The position numbers and the translations under genes are program-made. From Anthopleura xanthogrammica (lineage: Eukaryota; Cnidaria; Anthozoa; Actiniaria; Actiniidae), in the NCBI GenBank assembly GCA_964019055.1, contig OZ025211.1, positions 11,976,400 through 12,040,399 on the forward strand: 64,000 nt of DNA. The letters run 5' to 3'. Within the stretch, counting starts at the first letter, position 1, and every line of letters begins with the position of its first letter. Below the pieces are notes generated by a model. It was not told the DNA's origin, did not search any database, and saw only the letters and a program-made list of their open reading frames with translations. This document shows, in pieces, positions 1 through 10,235 of the stretch.

Positions 1-1143
1 TCTCCCCTGATGCCTCCCGGCTAGGACATGACCCTGCTTAATTCGTGCAACCAAGGGCGGATGAACTTAATTGCCGTCATGTCCGAAGTCCATACATTGT
101 TCCAGATCTGCGGATTTCTTGGGGTATGGCACGTGGCACTATCTTTTTTTTTTTCGGTCTTAGATAAATTTTTGTATATTTATCTTTTCTTTTTTTTTCC
201 TCTTTTTTTTATTTTTTCTTTTCTTTTTTTTTTCTTTTCTCTTTGTTTTTTTGTTTTTTTTTGTTTTGTTGTTTCTTTTTTTTCCTGGTATTTTTGTTTT
301 CTTTCTTGTGGTGAGTTTTTAATCTTTTTGGACATTTTTCTTCCGATGGTATTAAGATAAGACTCTATAACTTTTTTTTTTCTTCTGATTTTACAAATAA
401 TTTATGACAAATTCTTTCTTAGATTGAACCCAATAACATTCTTAATGTTTTTTTTTTTTGAAAGAATAACTACGTGTTTCCTTTTTGCTTACATTCAGCA
501 TTAACATTTATAATAAGCAATTCATGCACAATGCAAAAAAAACGAGCTGTGCTTCCCCGGTTTTCTTGGTATTTTTTTCCTATTGCTATATTTTCTGTTT
601 ATATGGTACTGTGAATTCTTGTCTACCCAAATGGGTGTTTCCCCATTTCCCAGTCCCAGCGTGGACAATTAGTGCCCAATCCCCGCTCGCTCTAGACAAA
701 GGCCATTAAATACATACCCGTATTTCTGGCTGTATTTCGGTTCTTTATTTAATTATAATGATCCTCGGCTTCGTAACAGTCCACAATTAAATTATTATTT
801 AAAACGGTCAAGAAACGAAAGTCCAGTTTTGAAGTCAATATCGAACCGGGGGAAATTAAAAATGGCCAAAAATCCTGTTTGAAATAAAATATTTCGAAAT
901 AAATCAGTTTTTATAGTGGGTAACAAATTCAGTATGTTTGTATATAAGAGCTAACCGATAGAGACTCGATTTTTTTACAATGGTATGGATGCGAGCTCGT
1001 AAAAGGCAAACAAAATTGGCTATCTTTAAATTCAACATAAACATGTTTATGAATAAAACCGTCTTTGAGAGGTAAAGTTCAATTTAAAACTTCAGACTAT
1101 GCTCGCAATACTCCATGGTAAGGTTTGTCACTTCGGCCAGCTG

Positions 1144-1210
1144 CAATATAAGATATATTGCGGTCAGCTTCGGGCTACGCACTTAGCTGCCTGCAATATA
1201 TCTAATATTG
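1144..1210. repeat. Hairpin-forming inverted repeat in unit spacer
   Basis: Arms of 17 bp at 1144-1160 and 1194-1210 pair with one mismatch around a loop containing CGGGCTACGC. The same hairpin occurs at 9833-9907, 22088-22162, 45970-46036 and 54657-54731. Other units keep only the first arm, directly joined to the downstream spacer. Confidence 0.8.
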
Positions 1211-1385
1211 CTGTTGGCCTCAGTAACCGCCTAATACACTGATATTGGATAGTTTGCACACACACACACATATTGAATATATATCTAGTAAACTATTAAA
1301 TAACTAAAATATATACCATATATACTAAGAAGACTTTATAACCTGCTCAGGTTCATTACATGCTACAAAGTTTGAGATTCAGATG

Positions 1386-1391
1386 TTTATT
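1386..1391 (-). promoter_or_regulatory. Candidate poly(A) signal for the GPCR at 1542-2483
   Basis: Read on the minus strand this is AATAAA, about 150 bp past the stop codon. Several other units have AGTAAA at the equivalent place, so this copy and its duplicate (46212-46217) may have the strongest signal in the array. The call rests on hexamer and position only. Confidence 0.4.
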
Positions 1392-1541
1392 AAGAGGACC
1401 TCGATAAAATAGCAATCTTGCTGTTCGAGGTTTATACAGTCTAGCACCCTAAAAAAGGTCCACATTAAGCAAGGCGTCTGGGATGATTAAAGACAGCAGA
1501 CTATACGTACAAGGAGAGCTTGTCCGCCTTCATTCATAGTT

Positions 1542-2483
1542 TCAAGCTTGCTCGTTTTGAACCGAGTGATGTTCTCGTCTCAAGATTCTTTTGACTGTAG
1601 TTTTTACTGCTTGACGAATATCTTGCATGCGCCACAAATACAGTAAAGGATTCACTGTCGAGTTGGTTGCTACAGCCAGCTCGCTTATCAGTAACGTCTG
1701 GTTTGAAACCAATAAATGAAAATCTTTCTCGAGAGCATATGCAATAACCGAGCAAAAGTATGGTAGGTACAATAGCAAGGTCGTCAACATGACAAGTATC
1801 ATGGTGTTCATAGATCTTTGGTATTGCGAGACATCAAAGTTACTGCTTCCATCGTTTGGTTGCTGACTGGACGAGAATGATACAGAAGACGTGAGCTTCT
1901 TCAGTGAGTAGAACGCCATGGAATAACAAACGGTTATGGTTGTGAGAAACACGAAAAGAAAACACGGCACCAGAATTTCTTTTGCAGATTGAAAGACCTT
2001 TGACAGGAGTAACATGAACAGCAGCAAAAGCGCTCCCACCCAGTAAGGGATAGTCACCATCCAGATGCGTCGAGATGTTACAAACGATCGATATCTGTTT
2101 TTCAGTCTAATGGCCAACAATCTGTCAACACTAATAAGACCCAAACAGTATAGAGAGACAGAAGCTAACCAGTATGCAATGACATAGGCGATCGCAGATA
2201 TATAGCAATATTGTGTTGCCAACTTTTTAAAGTAAGCATAGTGTACGAAGATTATTAAAGTCTCTGCCAACGCTCCAAACATAAGGTCTGATAATACAAG
2301 ATTAGCAAGAAGAAGATACGAAGGCTTGTGTAGAGTTGGATTCTTCCAGATGGAATACAGTATTAAAGAGTTCAAAGATACGGCTGTTACTGATGTAATG
2401 CCAAATAACGCGGATATAGGTATCCTAAACGATGGCAACTCAGCGATACTGTTGTATCGAAACGAGTAGCAAGTGTTGTTCAT
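1542..2483 (-). CDS. Class A GPCR, array copy 1
   Basis: Intact single-exon seven-helix receptor of 313 residues, expected at the plasma membrane and coupled to G proteins. The N-terminus is very short and has an N-glycosylation sequon (NNT, residues 2-4). Family marks: Asn38 in TM1, LANLVLSDL with Asp66 in TM2, Cys93 and Cys174 as the likely TM3-ECL2 disulfide, DRL instead of DRY at 120-122, and NPLLY at about 278-282 in TM7. The third cytoplasmic loop is Ser-rich. TM6-ECL3-TM7 is of the ALEKD type, shared only with the copy at 22489-23427, its duplicate at 46368-47309 and the broken copy near 38300; ECL3 adds an NQT sequon. The start is ATG at 2483, after CAAAAG. Ligand unknown; a chemosensory role is inference from the tandem expansion. 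Confidence 0.93.
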   Translation of the reverse strand: MNNTCYSFRYNSIAELPSFRIPISALFGITSVTAVSLNSLILYSIWKNPTLHKPSYLLLANLVLSDLMFGALAETLIIFVHYAYFKKLATQYCYISAIAYVIAYWLASVSLYCLGLISVDRLLAIRLKNRYRSFVTSRRIWMVTIPYWVGALLLLFMLLLSKVFQSAKEILVPCFLFVFLTTITVCYSMAFYSLKKLTSSVSFSSSQQPNDGSSNFDVSQYQRSMNTMILVMLTTLLLYLPYFCSVIAYALEKDFHLLVSNQTLLISELAVATNSTVNPLLYLWRMQDIRQAVKTTVKRILRREHHSVQNEQA

Positions 2484-2600
2484 CTTTTGATCTGCTTTAA
2501 GTAAACGTGAAGCATTTTAAACTGACTTTAAATTGAAAACGCTTTCGATTTTTATTACTCAGTCTTTTTGTTATAATATAAATGATCTTTTGTGCGGTTT
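2484..2600 (-). promoter_or_regulatory. Conserved 5' flank shared by GPCR units
   Basis: Immediately upstream of the start codon, nearly every unit carries the same sequence, including GATCAAAAG before ATG, TTTTAAACTGACTT and AACGCTTTCG. Conservation across genes whose downstream spacers differ fits a shared proximal promoter and 5' UTR, but recent duplication alone could also explain it. No clear TATA box is visible. Distal to this, the flank (CAGGTCTGCC region) is also common to the units. Confidence 0.35.
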
Positions 2601-4874
2601 TAATTAAAAGTTTCAATGCCTCATAATATTTTTCAGGTCTGCCACCTGTCATACGGAATAAATTGTCGTTGCGGAATACAGAATCTTCATGTCCTAATCG
2701 TTACCTTATCATTTAGTTTCACTTACTTTCATCACTGGCACACTAAACTGAATTGGTTTTCAGTGTGAACAATAACGGAGATTAGAGTTTACTTAAGAGC
2801 TGAATCTAATTTCCAAAAAGTAATATATTTTTCGGTTATGAGATGACCGATTAAAAAGTTATTGGAATTTTGAATAGACCGAAAAATGAGTAACCTATTT
2901 TGAGCTTCCAAACACAAAAGCAATTATAGTGCATTCTAAAGCCACAGAAGGGTGCAAAACTTTTGATTAAAATGAAGGCTATGGCTCGTTCTAGACGCTT
3001 CTGTACTCATTGATCGAAAAGAATATAGCTAGAGTGATTCAGACGGCATACTTGTGCTAAAGCTTATCCCCCTTTTTTTGTTTTTTGTTTTTACAGGGAA
3101 GAGGGTGAAGGGAAGATATGGATCCAGTTATCATCATAATTCATGCATTAGCTTCAGCTGAACATCTGTGAACCGTCTGAATCAGTTGTCGCTCTAGTGT
3201 CACATAGTTTGACAAGCCCTGCAGAACTTGTTTGCAGTGTTTGTCGACCCGATATAAAACTGCCGTACCAAACTAATTCAAACGCCATTTTTTTTTGCCA
3301 GACTTAATTCATCGATTGATGACTTCGGCACCTGATAGAATAAAAATTAAAAAAATAAATAAAAGCTTGAATATAGGTGTACGTTTTAAGTCACCCATCC
3401 AGGTAATGATCTCGCCCGATCGGACTTGACTAAGTTTCTTGAAAGTTCAGTTTTTTTTCCACTGGACCACGGTTTTCAAGATATTAGCACCACAATAGCC
3501 GTGAAAACAATGCACCAGATAGAGTAGATTATTTTCCACTTCAAATCAATGTGCCAGTGCGTGGCAGGTTGTACAAGGGGCTAGCTGATATGGTGTTTCC
3601 AATTGTTTGATTTAAGCAAATCAGGAGACAGGCCCGTGACAGGCCGCCCTGTTGAATTCTCGCCAAATATAATAAACAATGAGCCGATTGTTTTTCTCTA
3701 ACATTCAAAACAATGATTTAGTTCTTGATTTTAGAACTAGATCTGTGATTGGCTAAGCCGTTTGAGTGGAATGTCTGGCTACAGTAAGCAGCCGTTAGTG
3801 GGGAGAGATTTTGAGACTGACACTAAGAACGGCTTCCAAGCAGACTATAAAACGAGTTGTGCTTTCCCGGTTTGTTAACATGATGCTCCCTGGGAAAAGT
3901 TTAGTCACTATATCTTTTTTTTGAATTTAGTTTCTTGGTATTTTCTCCCTATTGCTATATTTTCTGTTTATATGTTACTGTGAATTCTTGTCTACCCAAA
4001 TGGGTGTTTCCCCGTTTCCCAGTCCTCGCGCGACAACTAGTGCCCAATCCCCGCTCGCTCCAGTCAAAGGCTATTAAATACATACCCGTATTTTTTGCTG
4101 TATTTCAGTTCTTGATTTAATTATAATGATCCCTGGCTGCGTAACAGTCCAAAATTAAGGTATTATTTAAAACGGTCAAAAAACGAAAATCTAGTTTTAC
4201 AGTCAATATCGAACCGAGGAAAAATTAAAAATGGCCAAAAATCTTGTTTGAAATAAAATATCTCGAAATAAATCAGTTTTTATAGTGGGTAATAAATTCA
4301 GTATGTTTGTATATAAGAGCTAACCCATAGAGAATCGATTTCTTACAATAATATGGATGCGAGCTCGTAAAAGGCAAACAAAGATGGCTATCTGTAAATT
4401 CAACATAAACATGTTTTTGAATAAAACCGTCTTTGAGATGTAAAGTTAGATTTAAAACATTCAGGCTATGTATACTCGAAGTACTCCATGGTAAAGTTTG
4501 TCACTTCGACCAGCAGCAATATTAGATATATCGCCGGCCTCAGTAACTATCTAATACACCGATATTGGATAGCTTGCACACACGAACATATATTGAATAT
4601 ATATCTAGTAAACTATTAAATAACTAAAATATATACGATATATACGATATATACTAAGAAGACTTTATAACCTGCTCAGGTTCATTACAGAGTACAAAGC
4701 TTGAGATTCAGATCTTTACTAAGAATACGTCGATAAAATAGCAATCTTGCTGCTCGAGGTTCATACAGTCTAACACCCTAAAAATTGTCCATATTATGCA
4801 AGGTGTCTTGGATGATTTAGGAAAGCAGAGTATACGCACACGGAGAGCTCTTGCGCCTTCATTTAGAGTTTCAA
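2601..4874. repeat. Array unit spacer between copies 1 and 2
   Basis: No supported gene. It holds the distal conserved 5' flank to about 3000, a coding-like block (about 3160-3320), a tRNA-derived SINE (3355-3480), and about 300 bp specific to this unit (3595-3890) found otherwise only in the duplicate near 48420. The standard 3'-side spacer begins at about 3930 with the CCAAATGGGTGTTTCC landmark. The T-rich tract of other units is missing. Confidence 0.6.
3355..3480 (-). mobile_element. tRNA-derived SINE copy
   Basis: On the minus strand, TGGTCCAGTGG (3459-3469) fits a pol III box A. A degenerate box B follows about 25 nt later, and then CTGGATGGGTGAC. The sequence runs into an A/T-rich tail at the low-coordinate end. 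The same module recurs in six other places in the array at the equivalent position, so most copies spread by unit duplication, not by fresh insertion. Confidence 0.45.
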
Positions 4875-5577
4875 TCAAGCTTGCTCGTCTTGTACCGAGT
4901 GATGTTCTCGTCTTAAGATTCTTTTGACTGTAGTTTTTACTGCTTGACGAATATCTTGCATGCACCACAAATACAGTAAAGGATTCACTGTCGAGTTGAT
5001 TGCTATGACAAGGTCCACTATGGATAATACCTTGTTGGCTATAATCAAAGAAAGGCCTTTTCCATTCATGATTGAGAATGTAACAACCGAGAAAAAGACA
5101 GGCAGGTACAATAGCAAGGTCGTCAACATGACAAGTATCATGGTGTTCATAGATCTTCGGTATTGAGAAACATCAAAGTTACTGCTTCCATCGTTTGGTT
5201 GCTGACTGGACGAGGATACAGAAGACGTGAGCTTCTTCAGTGAGTAGAACGCCATGGAATAACAAACGGTTATGGTTGAAAAAAACACGAAAGTATTACA
5301 TGGGATTATAACATTCATCACATATCGAAAGACGTTTGATAGGAGTAACGTCAACAGCAGCAAAAGCATTCCAACCCAGTAAGGGATAGTCACCATCCAG
5401 ATGCGTCGAGATGTTACAAACGTGTAGAGTTGGATTCTTCCAGATGGAATACAATATTAAAGAGTTTAAAGATACGGCTGTTAGTGATGTAATGCCAAAT
5501 AACGCGGATAGAGGTATCCTAAACGACGGCAATTCAAGGAAACTTTCATATCGAAACGAGTAACAAGTGTTGTTCAT
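4875..5577 (-). pseudogene. GPCR array copy 2, internal 242-bp deletion
   Basis: The start (MNNTC, ATG at 5577) and TM1 are intact to residue His52, then the sequence jumps to the codons for VTSRRIW (residue 135 onward). The gene is 703 bp against 945 bp for a complete 314-codon copy, so 242 bp are gone. The loss removes TM2, TM3, Cys93 and the DRL motif and shifts the frame. From about 5396 to 4875 the remaining TM4-TM7 frame is still open (173 codons starting MVTIPYWV). No functional receptor is expected. The duplicate at 49701-50403 carries the same break. Confidence 0.9.
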
Positions 5578-6184
5578 CTTTTGATCTGCTTTAACCAAAC
5601 GTGAAGCGTTTTAAACTGACTTTAAATTGAAAACGCTTTCGATTTTTATTACTGAGTCTTTTTGTTATCTTTTAAACCTTTTTTAATTATCTTTTGTGCT
5701 GTTTTATTAAAAAGTTTCAATGCCTCATAATATTTTTCAGGTCTGCCACCTGTCACACGGAGTAAATTGTCGTTGTGGAATACAGAATCTTCACGTCCTA
5801 TTCGTTAGCTTATCATTTAGTTTCACTTACTTCCATCACTGGCACACTAAACTGAATTTGTTTTCAGTGTGAACAATAACGAGGTTAGAGATTACTTAAT
5901 AGTAGAATCTAATTTCCAAAAAGTAATATATTTTTCCGTTATGAGATGTCAGTATAACTATTAAAGTAAATTAACCGTTAGTAAGTGTATGACCGATTCA
6001 AAAGTTGTTGGAAATTTGAATAGATCGAAAAATGAGTAACCTATTTTGAGCTTCTAAACACAAAAGCAATTCTAGTACATTCTAAAGCCACAGAAGGGTG
6101 CAAAACGTTTAGTTAAAATGAAGGCTATGGCTCGTTCTAGATGCTTCTGCAATCAATGGCCGAAAATAATATAGCTCAGTATAT

Positions 6185-6391
6185 TTGGACTCCAGATCGA
6201 CTTCTGAGCAAGTTGAATCTGAATCAGTTGTCACTCGAGTGTCACATAGTTTGACAAGCCCAACAAAACTTGTTTGCAGTGTTTGTCAACCCGATATAAA
6301 ACTGCCGTACCAAACTAATTCAAACACCATTTTTCTTTTGCAAGACTTAATTCATCGAATGATGACATCGGCACATGAGAGGATAGAATAA
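6185..6391 (+). other. Recurrent coding-like block in unit spacers
   Basis: A 68-codon open frame whose central part reads CSVCQPDIKLPYQTNSN (CSVCRPDIKLPYQTNSN in other copies). The same stretch occurs in the 5' flank region of most units, for example near 3200, 18680, 27920, 41600, 44400, 48030 and 51050, intact or truncated. The CxxC and protein-like composition suggest a remnant of an exon. No family is recognised and there is no evidence of expression. Confidence 0.3.
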
Positions 6392-6526
6392 AAATAAAAA
6401 AAATAGATGAAAGCTTGAGTAGGCATACGTTTCGAGCCACCCATCCAGGTAATTATCTCGCACGTTCGGCCTTGACTCAGTTTCTTGGAAGTTCAGTTTT
6501 TTATCCACTGGACCACGGTTTTCAAG
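6391..6526 (-). mobile_element. tRNA-derived SINE copy
   Basis: Box A-like TGGTCCAGTGG lies at 6505-6515 on the minus strand, with the CTGGATGGGTG core downstream and an A/T-rich tail at about 6391-6410. It occupies the same place in the unit as the copy at 3355. Confidence 0.45.
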
Positions 6527-7014
6527 GTAACAATAGGCGTGAGAACAATGCACCAGATTGACTAGATTATTTTCCACTTCAAATCAATGTGCCAGTGCGT
6601 AGCAGGTTGTGCAAGGGGCTAGCTGATTTGGTCTAAGTTTCTCGTCTTTGGAACAAGACAACTAGTGCAACTTTCGTTGACCAACTTGTCTTTGACCTTC
6701 GTGGGAAAAACTCTCACTCCCTCAAAGTCAGCCAAAGATCTGGGTGTAATCCTTGACGCACATCTTACTTATGATGAACACATATCCAACGTAATATCTT
6801 CCGGTATGTCAAAACTCTGTCAAATCAATCGGGTTAAGAACAGTTTTGATTCTAGACACTCTCTCTCATCATAGATTCACTTGTTATAAGCAAATTGTTG
6901 TACTGTTCTACTGTCTGGTCTAATACAACTGAGAAGAATCTAAAGAAACTTCACATGGCCAGAAATCGGAACCCTCGCGCCCGCCGTAAGTTTTCAGCGG
7001 TCAATACCAAAACT

Positions 7015-7452
7015 CTAAATAAGAAGTTGAACTTCAGGCAATTTTTTTTTTTTTTTTTGGTCTTTTTTTGGTTTTGTTTTGTTTTTTGCTTTGTTTTTCT
7101 TTGTTTTTATTTTCAAAATAAACCCGCGAAATCTTTCGCGGATTCCAGTACACGACTTGGCAGCATAGCTAGATAACTCTTTCAAGCGCTTTTCCACTCG
7201 TTCTTTAGCTTCTTCCTTTAGATAACATGCTGGGATACTTTGGGAAATATAGAGCAATTCCACGTATGATATGGGGAATTTTCTCAGTACTTTGATTTGA
7301 TGCCACTTATATAGAAATTCGTTAGGTATATACAGAGTAATAAACACATCATCACGAGTTTCTTTGCGAATATAATCAAGGCAACCTTCCGATGAAAATG
7401 TTATAGCTGATTTGAATTTTAAATGTTCATAAATATTCAATACTTCTGACAT
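7015..7452 (-). CDS. Hypothetical protein inside nested insertion
   Basis: Open frame of 145 codons beginning MSEVLNIYEHLKFKSAITF. The first 110 or so residues have a normal protein composition with one Cys-containing segment (SIPACYLKEEAKERVEKRL) that could form an amphipathic helix. The last 30 are Lys-rich because the frame runs through a poly-T tract; the duplicate (51860-52276, 138 codons) ends differently since that tract is shorter there. The true end is therefore uncertain. Family not recognised; no neighbour informs function beyond the divergent frame at 7597. Confidence 0.35.
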   Translation of the reverse strand: MSEVLNIYEHLKFKSAITFSSEGCLDYIRKETRDDVFITLYIPNEFLYKWHQIKVLRKFPISYVELLYISQSIPACYLKEEAKERVEKRLKELSSYAAKSCTGIRERFRGFILKIKTKKNKAKNKTKPKKDQKKKKKLPEVQLLI

Positions 7453-7596
7453 CGTATATTGCCTATCGAATTTCGCGCGAAATGTCCGCTAACCCGCTGG
7501 CCTGCAGGCATTTTTCTTCAGGTCAGCGATGCTCTATATTGAATCATGCTCGATCATGCTATGTGCTTTCAGACTTTGTAACCAGGCCGTATATAT

Positions 7597-7803
7597 ATGA
7601 AATCTGCTGTTTACAAGCTTCAATTTGATGTATTACTCGCTAGTTTTCGTTCAATATTATTCAAGCTATTGCCTCGGGAATTTGGAAATATGGAGTCCGT
7701 TATTGTGTTTATCCGTTGGAGCAAAAAAGACGATTTTAAATTGAAAAAATGCTACATCTATTTCTTCTTTAACGAGGTAAAACGACTTGGAATTCACATT
7801 TAG
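7597..7803 (+). CDS. Small hypothetical frame, divergent partner
   Basis: 68 codons with a protein-like stretch (MESVIVFIRWSKKDDFKLKK) and hydrophobic and basic character. It starts 144 bp from the start of the opposite-strand frame ending at 7452, so the two could share a promoter region, which contains TTTCGCGCGAAAT (about 7471-7483). Unrecognised; equally could be chance. Confidence 0.2.
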   Translation: MKSAVYKLQFDVLLASFRSILFKLLPREFGNMESVIVFIRWSKKDDFKLKKCYIYFFFNEVKRLGIHI

Positions 7804-8709
7804 TCTATTGAAATTCATGACACTCATTACAACTTTTTAATATATACATTTATTGTAAGAGAAAAAATAGTTTACTTTTGGTATCTACACGTAAGTTTCC
7901 CCTTTCGCTTTGTAATTTGTAAGTGCCGCGAAAGGCAGAATCAAGGATTAAAATATGCTACATCAAATTTACACTTTGTTTATTGTTTTTGCCATACCAT
8001 AGTAGCTTATATACTAAGGTTTGACATGTGAACTATAACTTTTTAATTTACTTAATAGTAATTGAGCATTTGACAGGAAATAGTTCGACTCTTATAGTTT
8101 TACCATCAATTTTTAGTCCTTGGAGATAACAAGAGGGGGACTGGGTCGAGTAGCATTTTCGCTTGACGGTGGGGATTTCTGGCGATGAACAAGTTCAGAA
8201 CTTTGCATGTAAGATTATTACCAATTCAAAGAAATACGATCATGTCACTTTCTTAATACAAGAGTTGAATTGGATGACTGTAAAACAACATCTAGAAAAC
8301 AGAGACGCCGTTATAGCTTTCAAATGCTATAATAATCTTACTCCCGCCTACTTAAGCAGCAAATTACGCAAACGCTCTGATATCCACACTCGCCGTACAC
8401 GAAACTTTGATCTCTTAGATACGCCTCTATACAAGACAGCATCAGGAAAGAGAACTTTCACATATAAGGCTACAAAGACATTGAACAATATGAACAAAGA
8501 ACCTCAAGGATGATAGAATCAATCAATTTAAAAAACAATATAAAAATCATATTTTATCAAGAAAATAATATTTTATAGACATTTTATCATTCGTTCACCT
8601 CATTCTCAATCTTTCTCAACGTAAAAATTTATTTTCATCATTTTTATTGTAAATTGTTGCTGAAAAGCCTTTTTAGGAGTATTCAATAAAGTACGTATGT
8701 ATGTATGTC

Positions 8710-10235
8710 TGGGGGCCAGCTGGTCTCTCCCCTGGTGCCTCCGGGCTAGAACATGACCCTGCGTAATTCGTGCAACAAAGGGCGGAGGGCCATCATGTCC
8801 GAAGTGCATACGTTGTCCCAGATCTGCGGATTTCTTGGGGTATGGCATGTGGAGGGCACTATCTTTTTTTTCTCGGTTTTAGATTTTTTTACTGATATTT
8901 TTCTTTTCTGTTTTGTTTTTGTTTTTGTTTTTTCTTTTCTTTGCTTTTCCTTGCTTTTTTTTTTTTTTCTTTTTTTTTTTTTGTTTTCCTGGTATTTTTG
9001 TTTTCTTTGTTATGGTAAGTTTTTGATCTTTTTGGATATTTTTCTTCCTATGCTATTAGAATAAGAGTCTATAATTTTTTCTTCTTTTTTAATTTTACAA
9101 ATAATTTACAAATTCTTTCTTAGATTGAACCCAATAACATTCTTAATCTTTTTTTGGAAAGAATGACTACTTGTTTCCTTTTTGCTTACATCCAGCATTA
9201 ACATTTAAGCTATTCATGCACAATGGAAACAAAAACGAGCTGTGCTTTCCCGGTTTTCTTGGTATTTTATTTTTATTGCTATATTTTCTGTTTATATGGT
9301 ACTGTGAATTCTTGACTACCCAAATGGGTGTTTCCCCGTTTCCCAGTCCTCACGCGACAATTAGTGCCCAATCCCGCTCGCTCTAGACAAAGGCTATTAA
9401 ATACAAACCCGTATTTCTGGCTGTATTTCGGTTCTTGATTTAATTATAATGATCCCCGGTATCGTAACAGTCCACAATTAAAGTATTATTTAAAAAGGTC
9501 AAGAAACGAAAATCCAGTTTTGCAGTCAATATCGAACCGGGGAAAAATTAAAAATGGCCAAAAAATCCTGTTTGAAATAAAATATCTCGAAACAAATCAG
9601 TTTTTATAGTGGGTAACAAATTCAGTATGTTTGTATATAAGAGCTAACCCATAGAGAATCGATTTCTTACAATGGTATGGATGCGAGCTCGTAAAAGGCA
9701 AATAAAGATGGCTATCTGTAAGTTCAACATAAACATGTTTTTGAATAAAACCGTCTTTGTGATGTAAAGTTAAATTTCATACATTCAGGCTATGCTCGTA
9801 GTTATCTATGGTAAAGTTTGTCACTTCGGTCAGCAGCAATATTAGATATATTGCGGTCAACGTCGGGCTACGCTTTCAGCTGACTACAATATATCTAATA
9901 TTGCTGCCGGCCTCAGTAACTGTCTAACACACTGATATTGGATAGCTTGCACACACGCACACATATTGAATATATATCTAGTAAACTATTAGATAACTAA
10001 AATATATACAATATATACTAAGAAGACTTTATAACCTGCTCAGGTTCATTACAGAGTACAAAGCTTGAGATTCAGATCTTTACTAAGAATACGTCGATAA
10101 AATAGCTATCTTGCTGCTTGAAGTTCATAAAGTCTAACACCCTAAAAACAGTCCACATTAAGCAAGGCGTCTGGGATGATTCAGGACAGCAGACTTTTAC
10201 TGACACGGAGAGCTTGTCCGCCTTCATTCAGAGTT
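8710..10235. repeat. Array unit spacer, 3' side of copy 3
   Basis: Holds the GC-richer block (8710-8860), a T-rich tract (8865-9060) and the standard 3'-side spacer with its hairpin (9833-9907). No supported gene. Confidence 0.65.
9833..9907. repeat. Perfect 21-bp hairpin in unit spacer
   Basis: Arms at 9833-9853 and 9887-9907 are exact reverse complements, with GCAGCAATATTAG at the left end. The 33-nt loop contains CGGGCTACGC. Units without it keep the left arm followed at once by CCGGCCTCAG. Confidence 0.85.

Larger units (their letters stand above)
1..1541. repeat. Array unit spacer with T-rich tract
   Basis: No supported gene. Positions 1-130 belong to a GC-richer block that recurs near 8720, 34010, 41970, 44815 and 53540. 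A T-rich tract follows at about 140-390. From about 420 to 1541 lies the spacer found on the 3' side of the GPCR genes. It carries recurring landmarks such as CCAAATGGGTGTTTCC, GATTTAATTATAATGATCC and CCTGCTCAGGTTCATTAC. Small open frames here are products of low-complexity sequence. Confidence 0.7.
5578..6634. repeat. Array unit spacer, 5' flank side of copy 2
   Basis: Holds the conserved GPCR 5' flank (to about 6150), a coding-like block (6185-6391) and a SINE copy (6391-6526). It ends at CTAGCTGATTTGGTCT, where a CR1-like retroelement is inserted. Confidence 0.6.
6958..8183. mobile_element. Unclassified 1.2-kb insertion nested in the CR1-like element
   Basis: It interrupts the reverse transcriptase frame between KKL and VQNFAC. 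The ends are inverted repeats of at least 10 bp (GCCAGAAATC at 6958-6967, GATTTCTGGC at 8174-8183), suggesting a DNA transposon. Target-site duplication is not clear. Inside are a 145-codon minus-strand frame and a 68-codon plus-strand frame pointing away from each other. No transposase motif is recognised. Confidence 0.5.
6635..8709 (+). mobile_element. 5'-truncated CR1-like non-LTR retrotransposon, interrupted
   Basis: Encodes the C-terminal part of a non-LTR reverse transcriptase. It opens with KFLVFGTRQL, passes through DLGVILDAHLTYDEHI, breaks frame after SFDSRHSLSS, resumes with LYCSTVWSNTTEKNLKKL, and after a 1.2-kb interruption continues as VQNFACKIITNSKKYDH to about 8513. The 3' end has AATAAA (about 8685) and a short (GTAT)n tail, typical of CR1/L2-type elements. 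It is inserted in the spacer between GGTCT and CTGGGGGCC. Non-functional remnant; the duplicate is at 51461-53533. Confidence 0.8.

Noticed and set aside
28..360. 110-codon frame rich in Phe and Leu, and its counterparts near 8753, 34050, 44854 and 53577
   Set aside because: The hydrophobic run comes from the T-rich tract. Length and frame change freely between near-identical copies.
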